DNA of 64,000 bases from contig CAUDNR010001446.1 of NCBI GenBank assembly GCA_958430865.1, positions 1 through 64,000 of the forward strand, written 5' to 3'. Positions within the stretch are counted from its first letter, which is position 1; every line of letters starts with the position of its first letter. Origin of the DNA: Entrophospora sp. SA101. Lineage: Eukaryota; Glomeromycota; Glomeromycetes; Entrophosporales; Entrophosporaceae. Shown piece after piece: positions 35,147 through 46,719 of this stretch. Below the pieces are notes generated by a model that was given only the letters and a program-made list of their open reading frames with translations, was not told the origin of the DNA and did not search any database. The position numbers and the translations under genes are program-made.

Positions 35147-35628
35147 ATTAGGATAGATACTAAATACTTTTTTATAAATGTTATTAATGTTGTGTAGGAA
35201 GGAGTTTTTCGAAATCCCTTTTATTTTTCTTTGTTTATATATTCAGTTGTTTATAAATAAATAGTAAACTTTTCTGTCGATATTAATATCACATGACTAC
35301 ACAAACAACCGTGTTATCAAAATTATTATAAGCACCTTGTTTTAAAATTCTATAGTGCACACCGTTCAATAACCAAAACGTTTCGATTTCTTTCGATTCG
35401 CAAAACTCATATCATTTTTACAAGCAAATTTTTCATGATAAAATTTTTGAAAAAAGTTTCCCGAAATATTCAAACTAAAAAAATTAAAAAAAGACATTTT
35501 GTGGAAATAATTGTACAAATTTATGTGTGCATTATATATATATATTAATATATATATAATAATTAATGTATTTCAACAATTTATTTTCTTGTATTCTTGA
35601 GACCAGTTCATTTGTATTTAAAAAGACA

Positions 35629-37860
35629 ATGTCTGATCAAATTGACACACCAAAAAAACCTAGAGACCACATTGATATAAATATCAATGTAGACGATGAA
35701 TTCACACAGCAACAGTGACAACTTTTAGAACAACAGCAATGACTTTTAAAAGAACAACAACAACAACAGGAACAATTTTTTGAACCAGTGCACCAGCAAC
35801 AACTACAACACCTAATTTTATTCTCGGACCAATGCAAAGAAAAATTGCAACAACTTTTACAACATCAACATCAAAAATCCTCACAACTACGGCAACAACA
35901 GCAGCAGCTCTTAAAACAACAACTGGAACAAGTTTTAGAGCAACAACTGCAATCACCTTTACAACAACTGCAACAGCCTATACAAGAACAAAATTTACAA
36001 CAACACCTTCAAGATATCTTGAATTCTCAGAAAGAACTCTTGAAGCAACAGAAAGAACTCTTGGAAATGGTGCAACATTTAATGCAAAATCAACAAGATC
36101 AATTAAATTGTCATCATGAATCTACACAACAACAGCAAGAGCTTTTACGACACTTTGAACAATGTCAACAACTCATTAAACAGCAGCAACATTTAACTCA
36201 ACAACAGTGGCAACTCCTATGTAGTTGACAACAGCAACTATTAGTGCAAGAACCAATAATTTGTCTTAACATTGGAGAACATTATATAATTAGTAAAGAA
36301 GCTTATGATAATAATATTTTAAGAAATCAAGATCTCAATTATTCTCATGGCACAATTAATAACATGGAGGAATTGAAAAGTAAAATCACAGAATTGGAAA
36401 GTAAAAACAATGAATCAGAAAATAAAAACAATGAATTGAAAGTAAAATCAAAGTAAAATCAAAGAATTGGAAAATAAAAATAAGGAACTGAAAAATAAAA
36501 AAATTGAACTGAAATGTAAAAACAATGAATTGGAAGGTAAATTCAAGAATGGTGAGTTGGAAAGTAAAATCATCAAGTTGGAAAGTAAAAATATCAAGTT
36601 GGAAAGTAAAATCATCAAGTTGGAAAGTAAAAACATTGAGCTAGAAAATGAAAAAAATGAGTTGGAATCAAGCTAAAATAAATTTATGTCAAGCTCAATG
36701 GATAACATTGGATTTGGGGAGTTGTGAAATATTTTATATGATAACAAGCTTCAAAACCTTCATTCACAAAATAAAATACTTGAAATCGACTGTAAAAATC
36801 TTCAAACAGAATTGAATTCAAAAAATAAAATCATTGATGATTTGATAAGATCTAATGTTATCTTAAAGGAAGAAGCTATCAAATATCAATCAGCTTTAGA
36901 TGATGCAACGAATTTCCAACTAGGAGTTCAAAATCCCAATTATGCTGATCAATTATTAAAAGACATTTATAACTTAATATAAATTTAGAAAGACTTTGTT
37001 CAATGAGAAGAGTTGAAATTAATGAATTGGAGGTAAAAGAACTCTTGAGAAAATTTGGTTGCTCAATCACTGGTAATATAAAGATGGTTAAACATCTGAT
37101 TACTGGTGCATTAGAACATCTTGTGATCAAAACCATTATCAAAAAAACTAATGATTACTTTGAACTTGAAGAGAATGATAAATATGGCAAACAAGATGAT
37201 GATAAACATGATGATGAAAAGCAATTACAGACTTTAGAAATGAAAGTAGTCAAGATAACAGAACAACTGTTGAAGTTAACAGATTCAATTTCAATAAATC
37301 ATACCAGAATTGATGAAGTTAACAAAGCTGCTTCAACAAAATTACAACAACAAATTTATGGTATATAGTGTTCTTGGAAATCATGAATTTTCCAATATTG
37401 CTATCAGCAAAGAAAATAAAAAATATCCATTGATTGCAACATTACAAAGAGATATTCTAGATTTAATGAATCATTATCATACAATTAGAAACCCAGAAAA
37501 ATTGTCAAAAATTGAAAGCTTGAATGATGAGATTGTTAGACAAATTGTTAATATATTTTTTTTCCAATTGAAAGCACAAGAACCTGTTGCCCATTGGAAA
37601 TTTCTTATGAATAAAACAAGCATCGATAACACTATGATGGAAGGATCTTGGGACATAACTGAGCTTGAAGATTTGCATGTTGATATTTATGTGTTTCCAA
37701 TGATTGTATCTAATCTTTGCAAAGCTGATGATAAAAATTGAAAGTAATCTTTCCAGCTCAAATTATTACAGGTAGAAATATTAAATGTGACAAAGGTGAA
37801 GTTAAATATGATTAAAATCGAAAATGTTGGTGTGCATCTAATTTAACTGCTGTGAATCTG
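35629..37860 (+). pseudogene. Gln-rich coiled-coil protein pseudogene
   Basis: ATG at 35629 opens a long Gln-rich frame (QQQ/LLEQ repeats), unbroken to 36456 except for three in-frame TGA codons at 35716, 35740 and 36226. A small duplication (GTAAAATCAAA twice) then shifts the frame into a K/E coiled coil with repeated LESK units (36467-36676). Further shifts lead to RRVEINELEVKELLRKFGC (~37003) and a globular-looking domain, AHWKFLMNKTSIDNTMMEGS then DITELEDLHVDIYVFPMIVS. A one-base loss at ~37740 breaks it; FPAQIITGRNIKCDKGEVKY follows in the next frame. Coiled-coil and C-terminal parts look like one ancestral gene, now inactive. Function not recognised. Confidence 0.6.
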
Positions 37861-38012
37861 TAAAATTTGCTCCAAATATTAATTTCACCATGGGTTTTGC
37901 CTACATTGTTACAAAGATTTAACTGGACTGCAATAAAATGGGCCATGATTTGAAAAAAATGACATTTCAAATTTTTACTGTACTTGGTCAGGCCCGAATA
38001 TATCACATGTAA

Positions 38013-40098
38013 ATGATTGTGTGTAACAACAATAAAAAAATGTCAATTTGTTCATATTCTTTATCAACTAAACCTATCTTTCGATTTATTCAATCCAACT
38101 CACAATCATTAACAGCTTTTGTACACACTGATGGTACAATAGAAGTGCACTCAACAAAGGTTGTGTTTTTAAATAATAAAACTTTAAATAATAAATAATA
38201 CATAATAATAAGAATCACTTTTTCATTAGACAACTTGTAGTTTTACACCATTGAGAATTGATGACGATCCAACACATTTGTTGTTATTGGATATTCCAAC
38301 AAATAGTCTAAATGAACCGATCATAAACTTGGTCATAACGTTCTATGTCCAGTCAAAAGAAAAAAATAGTAATTTTGATTTAAAGGCTTATGAATTTCTG
38401 CCAACTACTGATAATAATAACACTGCCAATAATAACAATATTGTTAACAACATTCATAGTAATTTATTATCTACATCTATTACATCTACTAACACCACCA
38501 CTAATAATAATAATGGTGGAGTTGGATTAAATGGTGTTGGCAATAACAATTATACAGAATTTAATTTGATTCCTATTGCATTACAAGTTGGTGATGAAAG
38601 ATTTTTAAAAGATTTTAAAAGTTCTTCCAAATACAAGTAAGATGCATTATTAATATTCTAATTGAAATTGGAAATTATTATAATCATTAAATTTAAGAAG
38701 CATGGCTTTAATGAATATGATTTTTGGTTAGATTATCAGCCTCTGTTCACTCATGTCCTAAATATATTACTGGTTTTGGACAAAAGGTTATAATGTTGTG
38801 TGAATCTAATGAAATTGTTATATGGCATTTGAGAAAGGTACTACTAATCACAAATCAGCAGTGAAATATCTAAAAAAATATCTTTATGATAATCTAACAA
38901 ACACTATATATATATATATACATATAGCATTGGGATAGTTCATTGAGATTTGAATGGTTTAGCATAATAACACTTCCAACATCAATTCACATAACAAATT
39001 TATGTATTACACAAAATTTTTTGTTCTTTAGCAGTAAATCAAAACAAATGGGATCATTTATTGGTATAGTGACTATCAAACAACTAATTAGTGGTAAACT
39101 TTGTTCATGTTATAGTAAAGAGGTTGAATTATTAAAGAATAATCTAATTACTTTACAGCAGCAGCAACAACAACAACAACAATTGCCTCAAACTCAGGTA
39201 CAGGCGTCTAGGCTTGGATGTTCAGGTGGTTGTAAACATTTAAATCTGATACCTTTAAATAATGAAGTTTGGTTGAATAATGATGATCAAGAAAAAGACA
39301 AAGAGAAAAATAGTAATGATAAGAAAAAAGAAAGTAATAATAATAATAGTAGTAGTAGTAGTAGTAAAGTTAATAATAAAGATGACATAATAATATCAGG
39401 TTTGATATTTATAAATATGGTAAATTTTTTTTTTTTCATTTTTGACAAAATAATTAAAAATTTTCAATTAGATTTACAATTAGTGTCACCCGATACCATA
39501 CTTCTTCATACCACCAAACCATCATTATATCTAATTTCTGCCTCAATAAAATCTATTTCTGTTCCGATAACAATCAAATCACGTAAAGCATCGTTGGATG
39601 AGCCAACATCTGAAATAAGACATCACACGGTAATAGCTTGCTTCCCACTAAAACAATTTTCAATTCCTGATTTATCATCTTCTCGCTCATATCCTTTTAA
39701 TGAATCACAATCACAAAAACCAAAGCAACAACAAAGTTCTCTTTATCAAAAAATAGTAGATAATAACAATAGTGGTAACAATAGTAATATTGGAAATGTT
39801 GAAAATGAAAATACTTTATCAAGAAGACAAGGACTAAGTATTACATTATTCGAAAACTTTATGATAAACGAAAAAATTGATAAAGATTTATTATTGATGA
39901 TTTGTTGGATTAATATGCCATTGTTAAATGATGTGGATGGAAGTAATACGGGTTTGTATATTGTAAGATTTGAAGAAGAAGATATCAAATTGCTAAAATC
40001 TCTTTGCGATTTGGCAAGTTTATATGTTTCAATTGGAGTAAAAAAAGAAAATGATAATAGTAATAATAATAATAATGGTAAATTATAAATATTATATT

Positions 40099-40149
<51 letters not shown>

Positions 40150-40383
40150 CTCTCGATTTTTTTTTTTAACAAATAAGATTTGTTATCATTTGTTAATAAA
40201 AATAAGAATATTTCAGTAAAAGCAGTTGGAGACAAGACATTACTTTGGCAATCAATAAATTGTCATTTATTTCATGGAATTTTCTCGCCTAATCATATAA
40301 TGGATGTTTGTACACAAAATCAAGATGTGATGATGGTCGCCACGACCAAAGAAACTTTAATGTACGTTGGTGATTGGTTGTAA
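38013..40383 (+). CDS. Six-exon protein of unknown function, possibly beta-propeller
   Basis: 647 aa. Phase-consistent exons: 38013-38159, 38230-38636, 38732-38837, 38928-39399, 39472-40077 and 40178-40383. Segments such as SQSLTAFVHTDGTIEVH, CPKYITGFGQKVIMLCESNE with IVIWHLRKHW, and DVCTQNQDVMMVATTKETLM look like beta-propeller blades (inference from pattern only). Between them lie low-complexity inserts: Asn/Thr-rich (residues ~110-160), a poly-Gln run, and Lys/Asn/Ser-rich stretches. No signal peptide or membrane helix. The intron at 39400-39471 is 72 nt with no in-frame stop, so it could be retained. The ATG at 38013 follows an in-frame TAA, but an earlier exon is possible; the alternative ATG is at 38040. 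It may be a transcription or trafficking WD-type protein; I do not name it. Confidence 0.7.
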
Positions 40384-43171
40384 TGAACATTAATCATACA
40401 ATACACGCGTTTGTATTGATATCTTTTTTTATTGCAGTAACAATAACAATAATAATAATAATAATTGTACTTTCTTATTCAATTCAAATTTGTAAAGTTA
40501 AAATTCATTGATGACATTTTTAATTGAGTTCAAAAAAAGCCTATCTAAACCTTTTTTTCAAAATACCGCAAAAAATCCATAATAACGTGTTTTATTATAA
40601 ATGATCAAGTCATAAGTAAAGGGTAGTAGTAACTAATAATAAAGTTTGAACAGATCTACTTCCTTATCGAATAGTTCAGGTTCAATAAAGTGGTACAAGT
40701 TCAGTTCAAGCTCAGAGTTAAATTAAACTTGAACCAAACCAAACTGAACCTGGGAACGAGCATATATGGAACCCAGCGGAGAATATAAAATGGGAGGGGA
40801 GGTCAGGTGCAGGAACCAAGTAGAATCAAGTACACCACACGAGCTAATTTACAGTTGTGTTATTTTAAATGCTTGCGTTTTATGAAAGAAATAAAGTTTG
40901 TAAAATTATCAATAACGTGATACATGGTCAAAGTAGATAAAATCATCAAAAATATTATTATCATGAATTGCTTACTTTACGTTCCAGGAATCGCTCAACA
41001 ATTAACTAATTTTAGTGTGAAACTTCAATTTTTATGAGATATATATTGTGAGATTGCAACAATAAACCTTTCACTTCCTATATCATATATGTATTATTAT
41101 TATTATTACGAATAACTATGATTTGAACAACTTCTGCTTTTCACTTGAAAAAAGTTTGGAACATTGTCATTATTTTAAATAAATCGTTCCGTAAAAGCAA
41201 CAAGTGTAGTACCTTGGTAAAAAAGGCAATAATTGTGGAGCCTTGGCAAAAGGCCACGTTTATTTACTTTAGTAAGCAAGCATAGGTTACGACTAACTAG
41301 TGAGTGTTAGACTAACAGTTAGTGAAATATTGTTCAAAGATTAATTGAAAATACTGGTAATGTTATTGTAGTCGTAAACATAAGGCTGTTAAATAAGCTG
41401 CTTAGGTTGTTTTGTAAATAAATCAAAGTGAGTTGTAATTGGCCAAATAAATATAAACAAGGATAGATGACTGAAATAAAACCACAAGTGAATAAAGAAA
41501 CTTTATAGAAGCCTTTGAGATTTGTAAAAGAGCATTCTTTATTATTTATAGTTATCTGATACTATTAAACATGCCTACAGATTTGTCAAAGTCTTCTAGG
41601 TGTGAGAAAGTGGCAGTAATTGAAAACCAAAGTAAGTTTTAAATTTATCATGAATTTCTTGCAATTAGCTGACAAGAGTAACCCCAAATAATAAGTCATA
41701 GTTGGCCATACATGTTAAATAATAGGTGTTAATTGAAATGCTATCTAACAATATCATCACCATTTAACAAGTATTAAAAGACAAAATAAAAAGATAAACA
41801 ATTATTACAAATAAATTTATAGTAGAGTTATTCATCAATTATTATTATTATTATTACTAGAATCTAAAATTATCAATAATTGCGCTCATTGCATTTTATA
41901 AATTTGTAATCTATGGAAAACCTTCTTACTTTTTTCCCACAAATTAATGTTAAATTTAATGAATAGTTAACACGATAGAATTTCACATGTATTATCTATG
42001 TTTTTGTGTACACTCACTCATTATCATCAAAAATCACCGGATAAGAAAAACTCAATTGAAAATTACAATTTTTAGGCAGGAAAACAAAGAAATATTATGT
42101 TAAACTGATATTAATATGATGTGTTAGAAAATGACCTGACTGTATAGTGATGTTGGGAACCCCATGATTATAATACGATTGGCTAATTTGAATACAATTG
42201 ATTGAGTCATGTGTTCTTATAGTATTGTGACACCAAAGAATATCGTTGATTTGAAAATCTAGCACAGCATTTGATGTCTTGCACTATTAATCGAGTTTTT
42301 GAGTGACGTCTTCTGCCGAATTCAGAAGCATAAATGATCTCGATGGCTCACTTTGCTTCCTCATTTGTAAACTTTTTCCATTTTTTTTTTGTAACACATT
42401 GCCTTAAAATTAATGGATTGGCATATCAATATGAATCATGCGATGCCTACTACACATTATACAACATGTATTTTCAGTGCGTTTGTTTGCATATGATCTG
42501 TCGATTATCACTTTTTCGGTGTTTAAAAAACAGGGGCGCTGTTCAATGCTATTTGACGCTCTAAAAATTTCCTGATTTAAAAACAAATAAAATATTAGTG
42601 GGAATAAATTGTGCTCAACGTCGTATCGGGATGGGTGGGTCTTAATAGAAATCACCTAACAACTCCGACAAAATTCAAATTGAGTGGAAAGTGAAAGAGA
42701 TAGGCTAAAAGAGTAGGAAGGATTAGAAAGAGAAAAGGAAGTTGGAGGTATATAGCAAAAAAGAATTTGGTGAAAGGAGAAAGATGCAATTTTCCAAACA
42801 GGGGAACTGGAAAAACTAGTTATTAATGATAATAATAACTTTTCTGCTTAAGATTTATCTTTCTGTTGTCGTCATTTTGTTAATTTTATGCTATTTTCTG
42901 TCAACAGCGATAGATGTGATATCATTATTATCTAAGCTGATTATTCATAATTTTTTTTGAAAATATCTCCTTTATATGATTTATTTTTTTTTTATTATGG
43001 GCATTGTATGGATATATATATTTATATTTTATTAAATAATGATACATTTTATTTTATTTTGCTATATAATAAATAAATAAATAAATAAATAAATAAATAC
43101 ATGTGTATTTGTTAGTGACGAAGTCACCCAACACAATAAATAGTCCATTCTAAAATAGAACAACATCACTA
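40384..43171. other. Gene-poor stretch
   Basis: ATT microsatellite near 40440-40470 and an AAAT run at 43070-43099. Around 40675-40755 imperfect inverted GTTCAGGTTCA / TGAACCTG blocks suggest a worn TIR element. 41210-41570 has features that could be an LTR (TATAAACAAGG, then AATAAAG), followed by an ATG at 41571 and an exon-like stretch MPTDLSKSSRCEKVAVIENQ up to a GTAAGT at 41632; I could not extend it. Confidence 0.45.
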
Positions 43172-44386
43172 TTATTGTGGCACAATTTCATCGACATGTC
43201 TCAATTTTTCCATTTTATCCATCCTTTCGGCCATTGATTTCATCAGAGTTTCATACTTTTGACTTTCATTCTTTTGAATTTCTTTCATTTCGGTCATAGA
43301 TTTCATCAGAGTCTCATACTTTTGACTTTCTTTCATTTTAATTTCTTTCATTTCGGTGACCATATATTTCATCAGAGTTTCATACTCTTGACTTTCATTC
43401 TTTTGAATTTCTTTCATTTTGGTGACCATATATTTGTACAACCTTTCCTTAATTATTGCTTTTTGAGCTTCATCTGTTTGATTTTCATTTATTTTCGTCC
43501 CCTCGATTATTTGATTTTCTTCATCCTTCTTTAGCTCGAATTCTATTACTTTGCGCAGCCGACATTGAGTCACTGTTGTTGAAGTGGCCAGAAAGTCATC
43601 AGGTGCTGATTTCTCCTCTGTAAAGAAGGATATATTTCTTGTTAAAGAGAGAACCATTATAAATATGCATGCTTTGACAAAGTAAAAATTGATTGGCCAT
43701 TTTAACACCATAAATAATGTTTGCAGAATATTCGGAAGATAAAACCATCCAGGAACAAATAATGTAAGAAAAATCTTCAATTCAGTTACTTTTTCTAATC
43801 TCTCTGAGATACAACTCCCACAAAATATTATAAAAAAAATGGATGCTGTAGCTAACAATATCACAAATAATGTAAGGAATATTATACTAATTGGATCAAA
43901 AAGATTTCTAGTTCTAATAATAACAATCCAGAATGTTGGAACTACTATCGCTGGGAAAAATATCAAGAAAAAAAAGATAAAACTAAAAAAAGATGAACTT
44001 TCAACATCTTTTATAACCCTTCTATTCCTAATTATCGCAGCTACTGCGGAAGTTAAATGCAAAGCCATGTTTACAAATGAAAATATCTTTATACTCGGCA
44101 AATCATCATAGGCCAAAGAAACTACCAGCGGAATCACCCAAATGACAGTGTTGTATAATAAGTCATCCAGTAATGGTAACAGCACATTTTTGATGGGTCC
44201 AGTTTTCCCTGAGACATCGAATAGAACGACAAAAAATACTGGAAAGAATGCGCTAAAAATTGCATCATACACATCCTGTTTAGATTCATAATTTTCGTCG
44301 ACGATAGATGCTGTCACAAGTGGAAGGAGTAAAAACAAAGTCAAGATCACTTTTTTGCTTTGGTTGAATAGAAATCTTTTGTACAT
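43172..44386 (-). CDS. Multi-pass membrane protein with repeated coiled-coil tail
   Basis: Single-exon 404-aa protein with a clear ATG. An N-terminal hydrophobic signal (KKVILTLFLLLPLVTAS) is followed by about six or seven membrane helices to residue ~245 (for example SAFFPVFFVVLF, NTVIWVIPLVVSLA, SFIFFFLIFFPAIVV, IFLTLFVILLATASIFF). The C-terminus is cytosolic, charged and helical. It ends in repeats of the type MVTxMKEIQKNESQxYETLM, three full units and a partial one (~residues 312-395). No catalytic motif seen. It could be a transporter-like or structural membrane protein. The repeat tail suggests oligomerisation. Function unknown. Confidence 0.75.
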   Translation of the reverse strand: MYKRFLFNQSKKVILTLFLLLPLVTASIVDENYESKQDVYDAIFSAFFPVFFVVLFDVSGKTGPIKNVLLPLLDDLLYNTVIWVIPLVVSLAYDDLPSIKIFSFVNMALHLTSAVAAIIRNRRVIKDVESSSFFSFIFFFLIFFPAIVVPTFWIVIIRTRNLFDPISIIFLTLFVILLATASIFFIIFCGSCISERLEKVTELKIFLTLFVPGWFYLPNILQTLFMVLKWPINFYFVKACIFIMVLSLTRNISFFTEEKSAPDDFLATSTTVTQCRLRKVIEFELKKDEENQIIEGTKINENQTDEAQKAIIKERLYKYMVTKMKEIQKNESQEYETLMKYMVTEMKEIKMKESQKYETLMKSMTEMKEIQKNESQKYETLMKSMAERMDKMEKLRHVDEIVPQ

Positions 44387-45156
44387 ATCGAATAAATGCT
44401 AATTAATACTAATTAATACTATTGAATTGTTAATAAATATCAATAAAATAAGTCTATGAGAGAAACTTTACCCTATTTATTAATTTATTAATAACTCTAG
44501 AATCATTTTCTTTTTTGGAATTATTTATTATTATGTAACTATTATGCAGTAAGCAAACTTTATTTTGATTCATTGGGATAACAAAGGCTACATAATGATC
44601 ATTATTTACTTTGTCTTTGTAAAATTATACTGAGGAATAATATACCGAGAAAATAAAATTTTTACCTGGAAATTGCGAAAATCATCAATGTGCTTTTTAA
44701 TTATTTTTTAGATGGAAACAGTAACAAAAAAAATTGTCTAAAAAAGTACGAAAAAAGAAACGGGAAGAATTTATTTATTTTAGAAACTAGAAGTGTCGTC
44801 AATTCTAAAGACACACACTTTCCTAATAAAATGTAAACTTTTTCTGCTGATCATTTAAATAAAAATTTTCAAAGAAAAGAATTTATAGTCTGCCCTTGTT
44901 TCAACGAAGTGGCTGGACATATAAGAAAATTTTATTCAACATTCGTTGAAACAAGGTTATTAATCGCGTTTCAACGAATTTTTATATGTTTTCATAATGT
45001 GTAACAACGTTTTTAAAAATTCGTTGTATATATCAAAAATTTAATTATACTTCGTTGAAACAAGGGTTCACTGTACTGTTTTAATTAAAACAACCAAATC
45101 AAAAACATATTTTACTTTATTTTTCATCCATACAATAGTTATTAATCCTAGTTAAG
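44387..45156. other. Intergenic
   Basis: Promoter side of the membrane protein gene, then the 188-bp MITE at 44886. Nothing else supported. Confidence 0.7.
44886..45073. mobile_element. TA-flanked MITE with CAGTGAACCC-type end
   Basis: 188 bp. The right end reads, reverse-complemented, CAGTGAACCCTTGTTTCAAC; the left is the diverged TAGTCTGCCCTTGTTTCAAC. Both continue GAAGT. TA lies outside each end (44884-44885, 45074-45075). TTCGTTGAAACAAGG blocks repeat inside. The terminus resembles that of the element at 45948, suggesting a shared pogo/Tigger-like transposase. Confidence 0.75.
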
Positions 45157-45900
45157 ATGTCAAATAAAAGAAATCGTAATAAAGCCAAAACTGGGCAAAG
45201 TCCACCTACTCCTGCTTCAGCAAAAAAGAAAATTGACAGCTCTTCTTCTCCTTCTGGTTCAGTCTGCCCTCAAGAAGACTACTACTTGATTACTTGTATT
45301 AACTGCAATCAAACATTTGTTTATACATTAACAAATGAACATAATAATACTAATCATTGTTTTGGGCAAATCTTTGCTCATAAAAACAATAAATCTTTTA
45401 CCTGTAATTTGGATTGTTCATTCAATAAGCCAACTGATCTTTGTCCCTATTAAACTTCTAAACTCACTATTAATACATCTATGGAAATTATGGATACAAA
45501 ATCTGTCTCTTCCGACAATACAATCTCTTCCCAAGCCACTCACCAACTCAAAATCTCTTCCATAACGTTACATCAAATGTTACACTTTATGTTGCACATA
45601 CTGTACCAAATGTTGCACTTAATTTAGATACACAGATGATCTAATCACCAATGCTAACACCAACACTAATAAACAGGATTCATCTTATCATATGCGCGCA
45701 TTTTTACATTTTGATCCCCAATTAATTATTTCCGCAGCTGTGATTGGCCATCTGACTGATCAACTAATGAAAATCACCCCAAAATATTTAAAATATTCAG
45801 AAAAACAAATATTCATTATTTTTTTATTATAGTCAAACCAATCCTTCCAATCCTTCCAACATCTACCCAACGTCTAATTTACTACAAATAAGCTAAAATG
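45157..45900 (+). pseudogene. Broken gene with Cys/His-rich motif (5' part)
   Basis: ATG at 45157 opens a 98-codon frame. A basic Ser/Pro-rich start (MSNKRNRNKAKTGQSPPTPA) is followed by a zinc-binding-like stretch CINCNQ ... H ... CFGQIFAH ... CNLDC and ends LCPY-stop at 45453. Coding-like sequence continues in other frames (TSKLTINTSMEIMDTKSVSS, and MRAFLHFDPQLIISAAVIGH near 45690) with stops. It lies upstream of a 755-bp transposon and may be the front of the same locus as 46720-47940, but that is inference. Confidence 0.5.
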
Positions 45901-45947
45901 TTAAAAGTTGTTACATTATTTATGTTAAAGAGTTATTTTTTGTACTA

Positions 45948-46702
45948 CAGCGAACCCTCCATAAGTGCACCCTCTATAAATGCATCCCTCCATAAATGCA
46001 CGCTATGTCTCATTCCCAACCTCGGGAATTAGAGATAAATGCACGCCCTCTATATTCTGCACTACACGGTATAAAACCACCCTCTCTAAATGCACGTCCG
46101 TGACTTTCACGTTATTTATTTGCTAAATAAATTCGTGTTGCATTAATTAATTCAAACGTTATTTATATCTATTTATCTTTGTTACCTCTTTTTTAATATT
46201 AGTAATGGAAAATAAATAATTAAGTAAGCTACTGTTGCTTAAAAAGGATTAAATGGATGTTGTTAATTCTTTCTTTTAATTGACAAAGCGTTTATTAGAA
46301 TAATAATGATAAAAACACAAATGGAGAAATTATATATACGCGAAATTAAAAAATCAAGTATTAAACAAAGGATAAAAGATCACGAATTTTTTTTTAAAAT
46401 TTATGTTTAATAAAAGTAACCAAAAATAAAATAATAAAATTCTAAAAAACAATTAGGACAAGTTTAATTTGAAAAAAAAAAAATTCAATGAAGCAAACCA
46501 CAATGAAACAATTTTTTTAGTCAACAAATAATATATTTATTATGTAATAATAATAGTAATTAAATATTTAAAATCGTACAATAATTATTTTTATTAGTAT
46601 CACGTGCAACCAATAAAATTCTTCCCCTCTATAAATGCATCCCTCCATAAATGCACACTCTCATCCATTCCCAAGGGGGGTGCACTTATGGAAGGTTCAC
46701 TG
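45948..46702. mobile_element. Pogo/Tigger-like non-autonomous element, 755 bp
   Basis: Ends CAGCGAACCCTCCATAAGTG and, reverse-complemented, CAGTGAACCTTCCATAAGTG, both running on CACCC. TA outside each end (45946-45947, 46703-46704). Subterminal ATAAATGCATCCCTCCATAA blocks occur at both sides. The interior is A+T-rich without a transposase. It ends only 18 bp before the ATG of the next broken gene. Confidence 0.85.
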
Positions 46703-46719
46703 TATATAACAATGAAGCT

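Noticed and set aside
37739..37741. Fourth TGA at a Trp site in the coiled-coil pseudogene
   Set aside because: Frame comparison shows a one-base loss (the following frame continues FPAQIITG), not a TGG-to-TGA change.
38013..40383. Assignment as Mediator subunit 16 or another named WD protein
   Set aside because: The blade-like motifs are suggestive only; no diagnostic sequence could be recognised without a search.
41210..41640. Possible LTR followed by a gag start
   Set aside because: No second LTR, no primer-binding site and the frame ends after ~20 codons; kept only as a remark.
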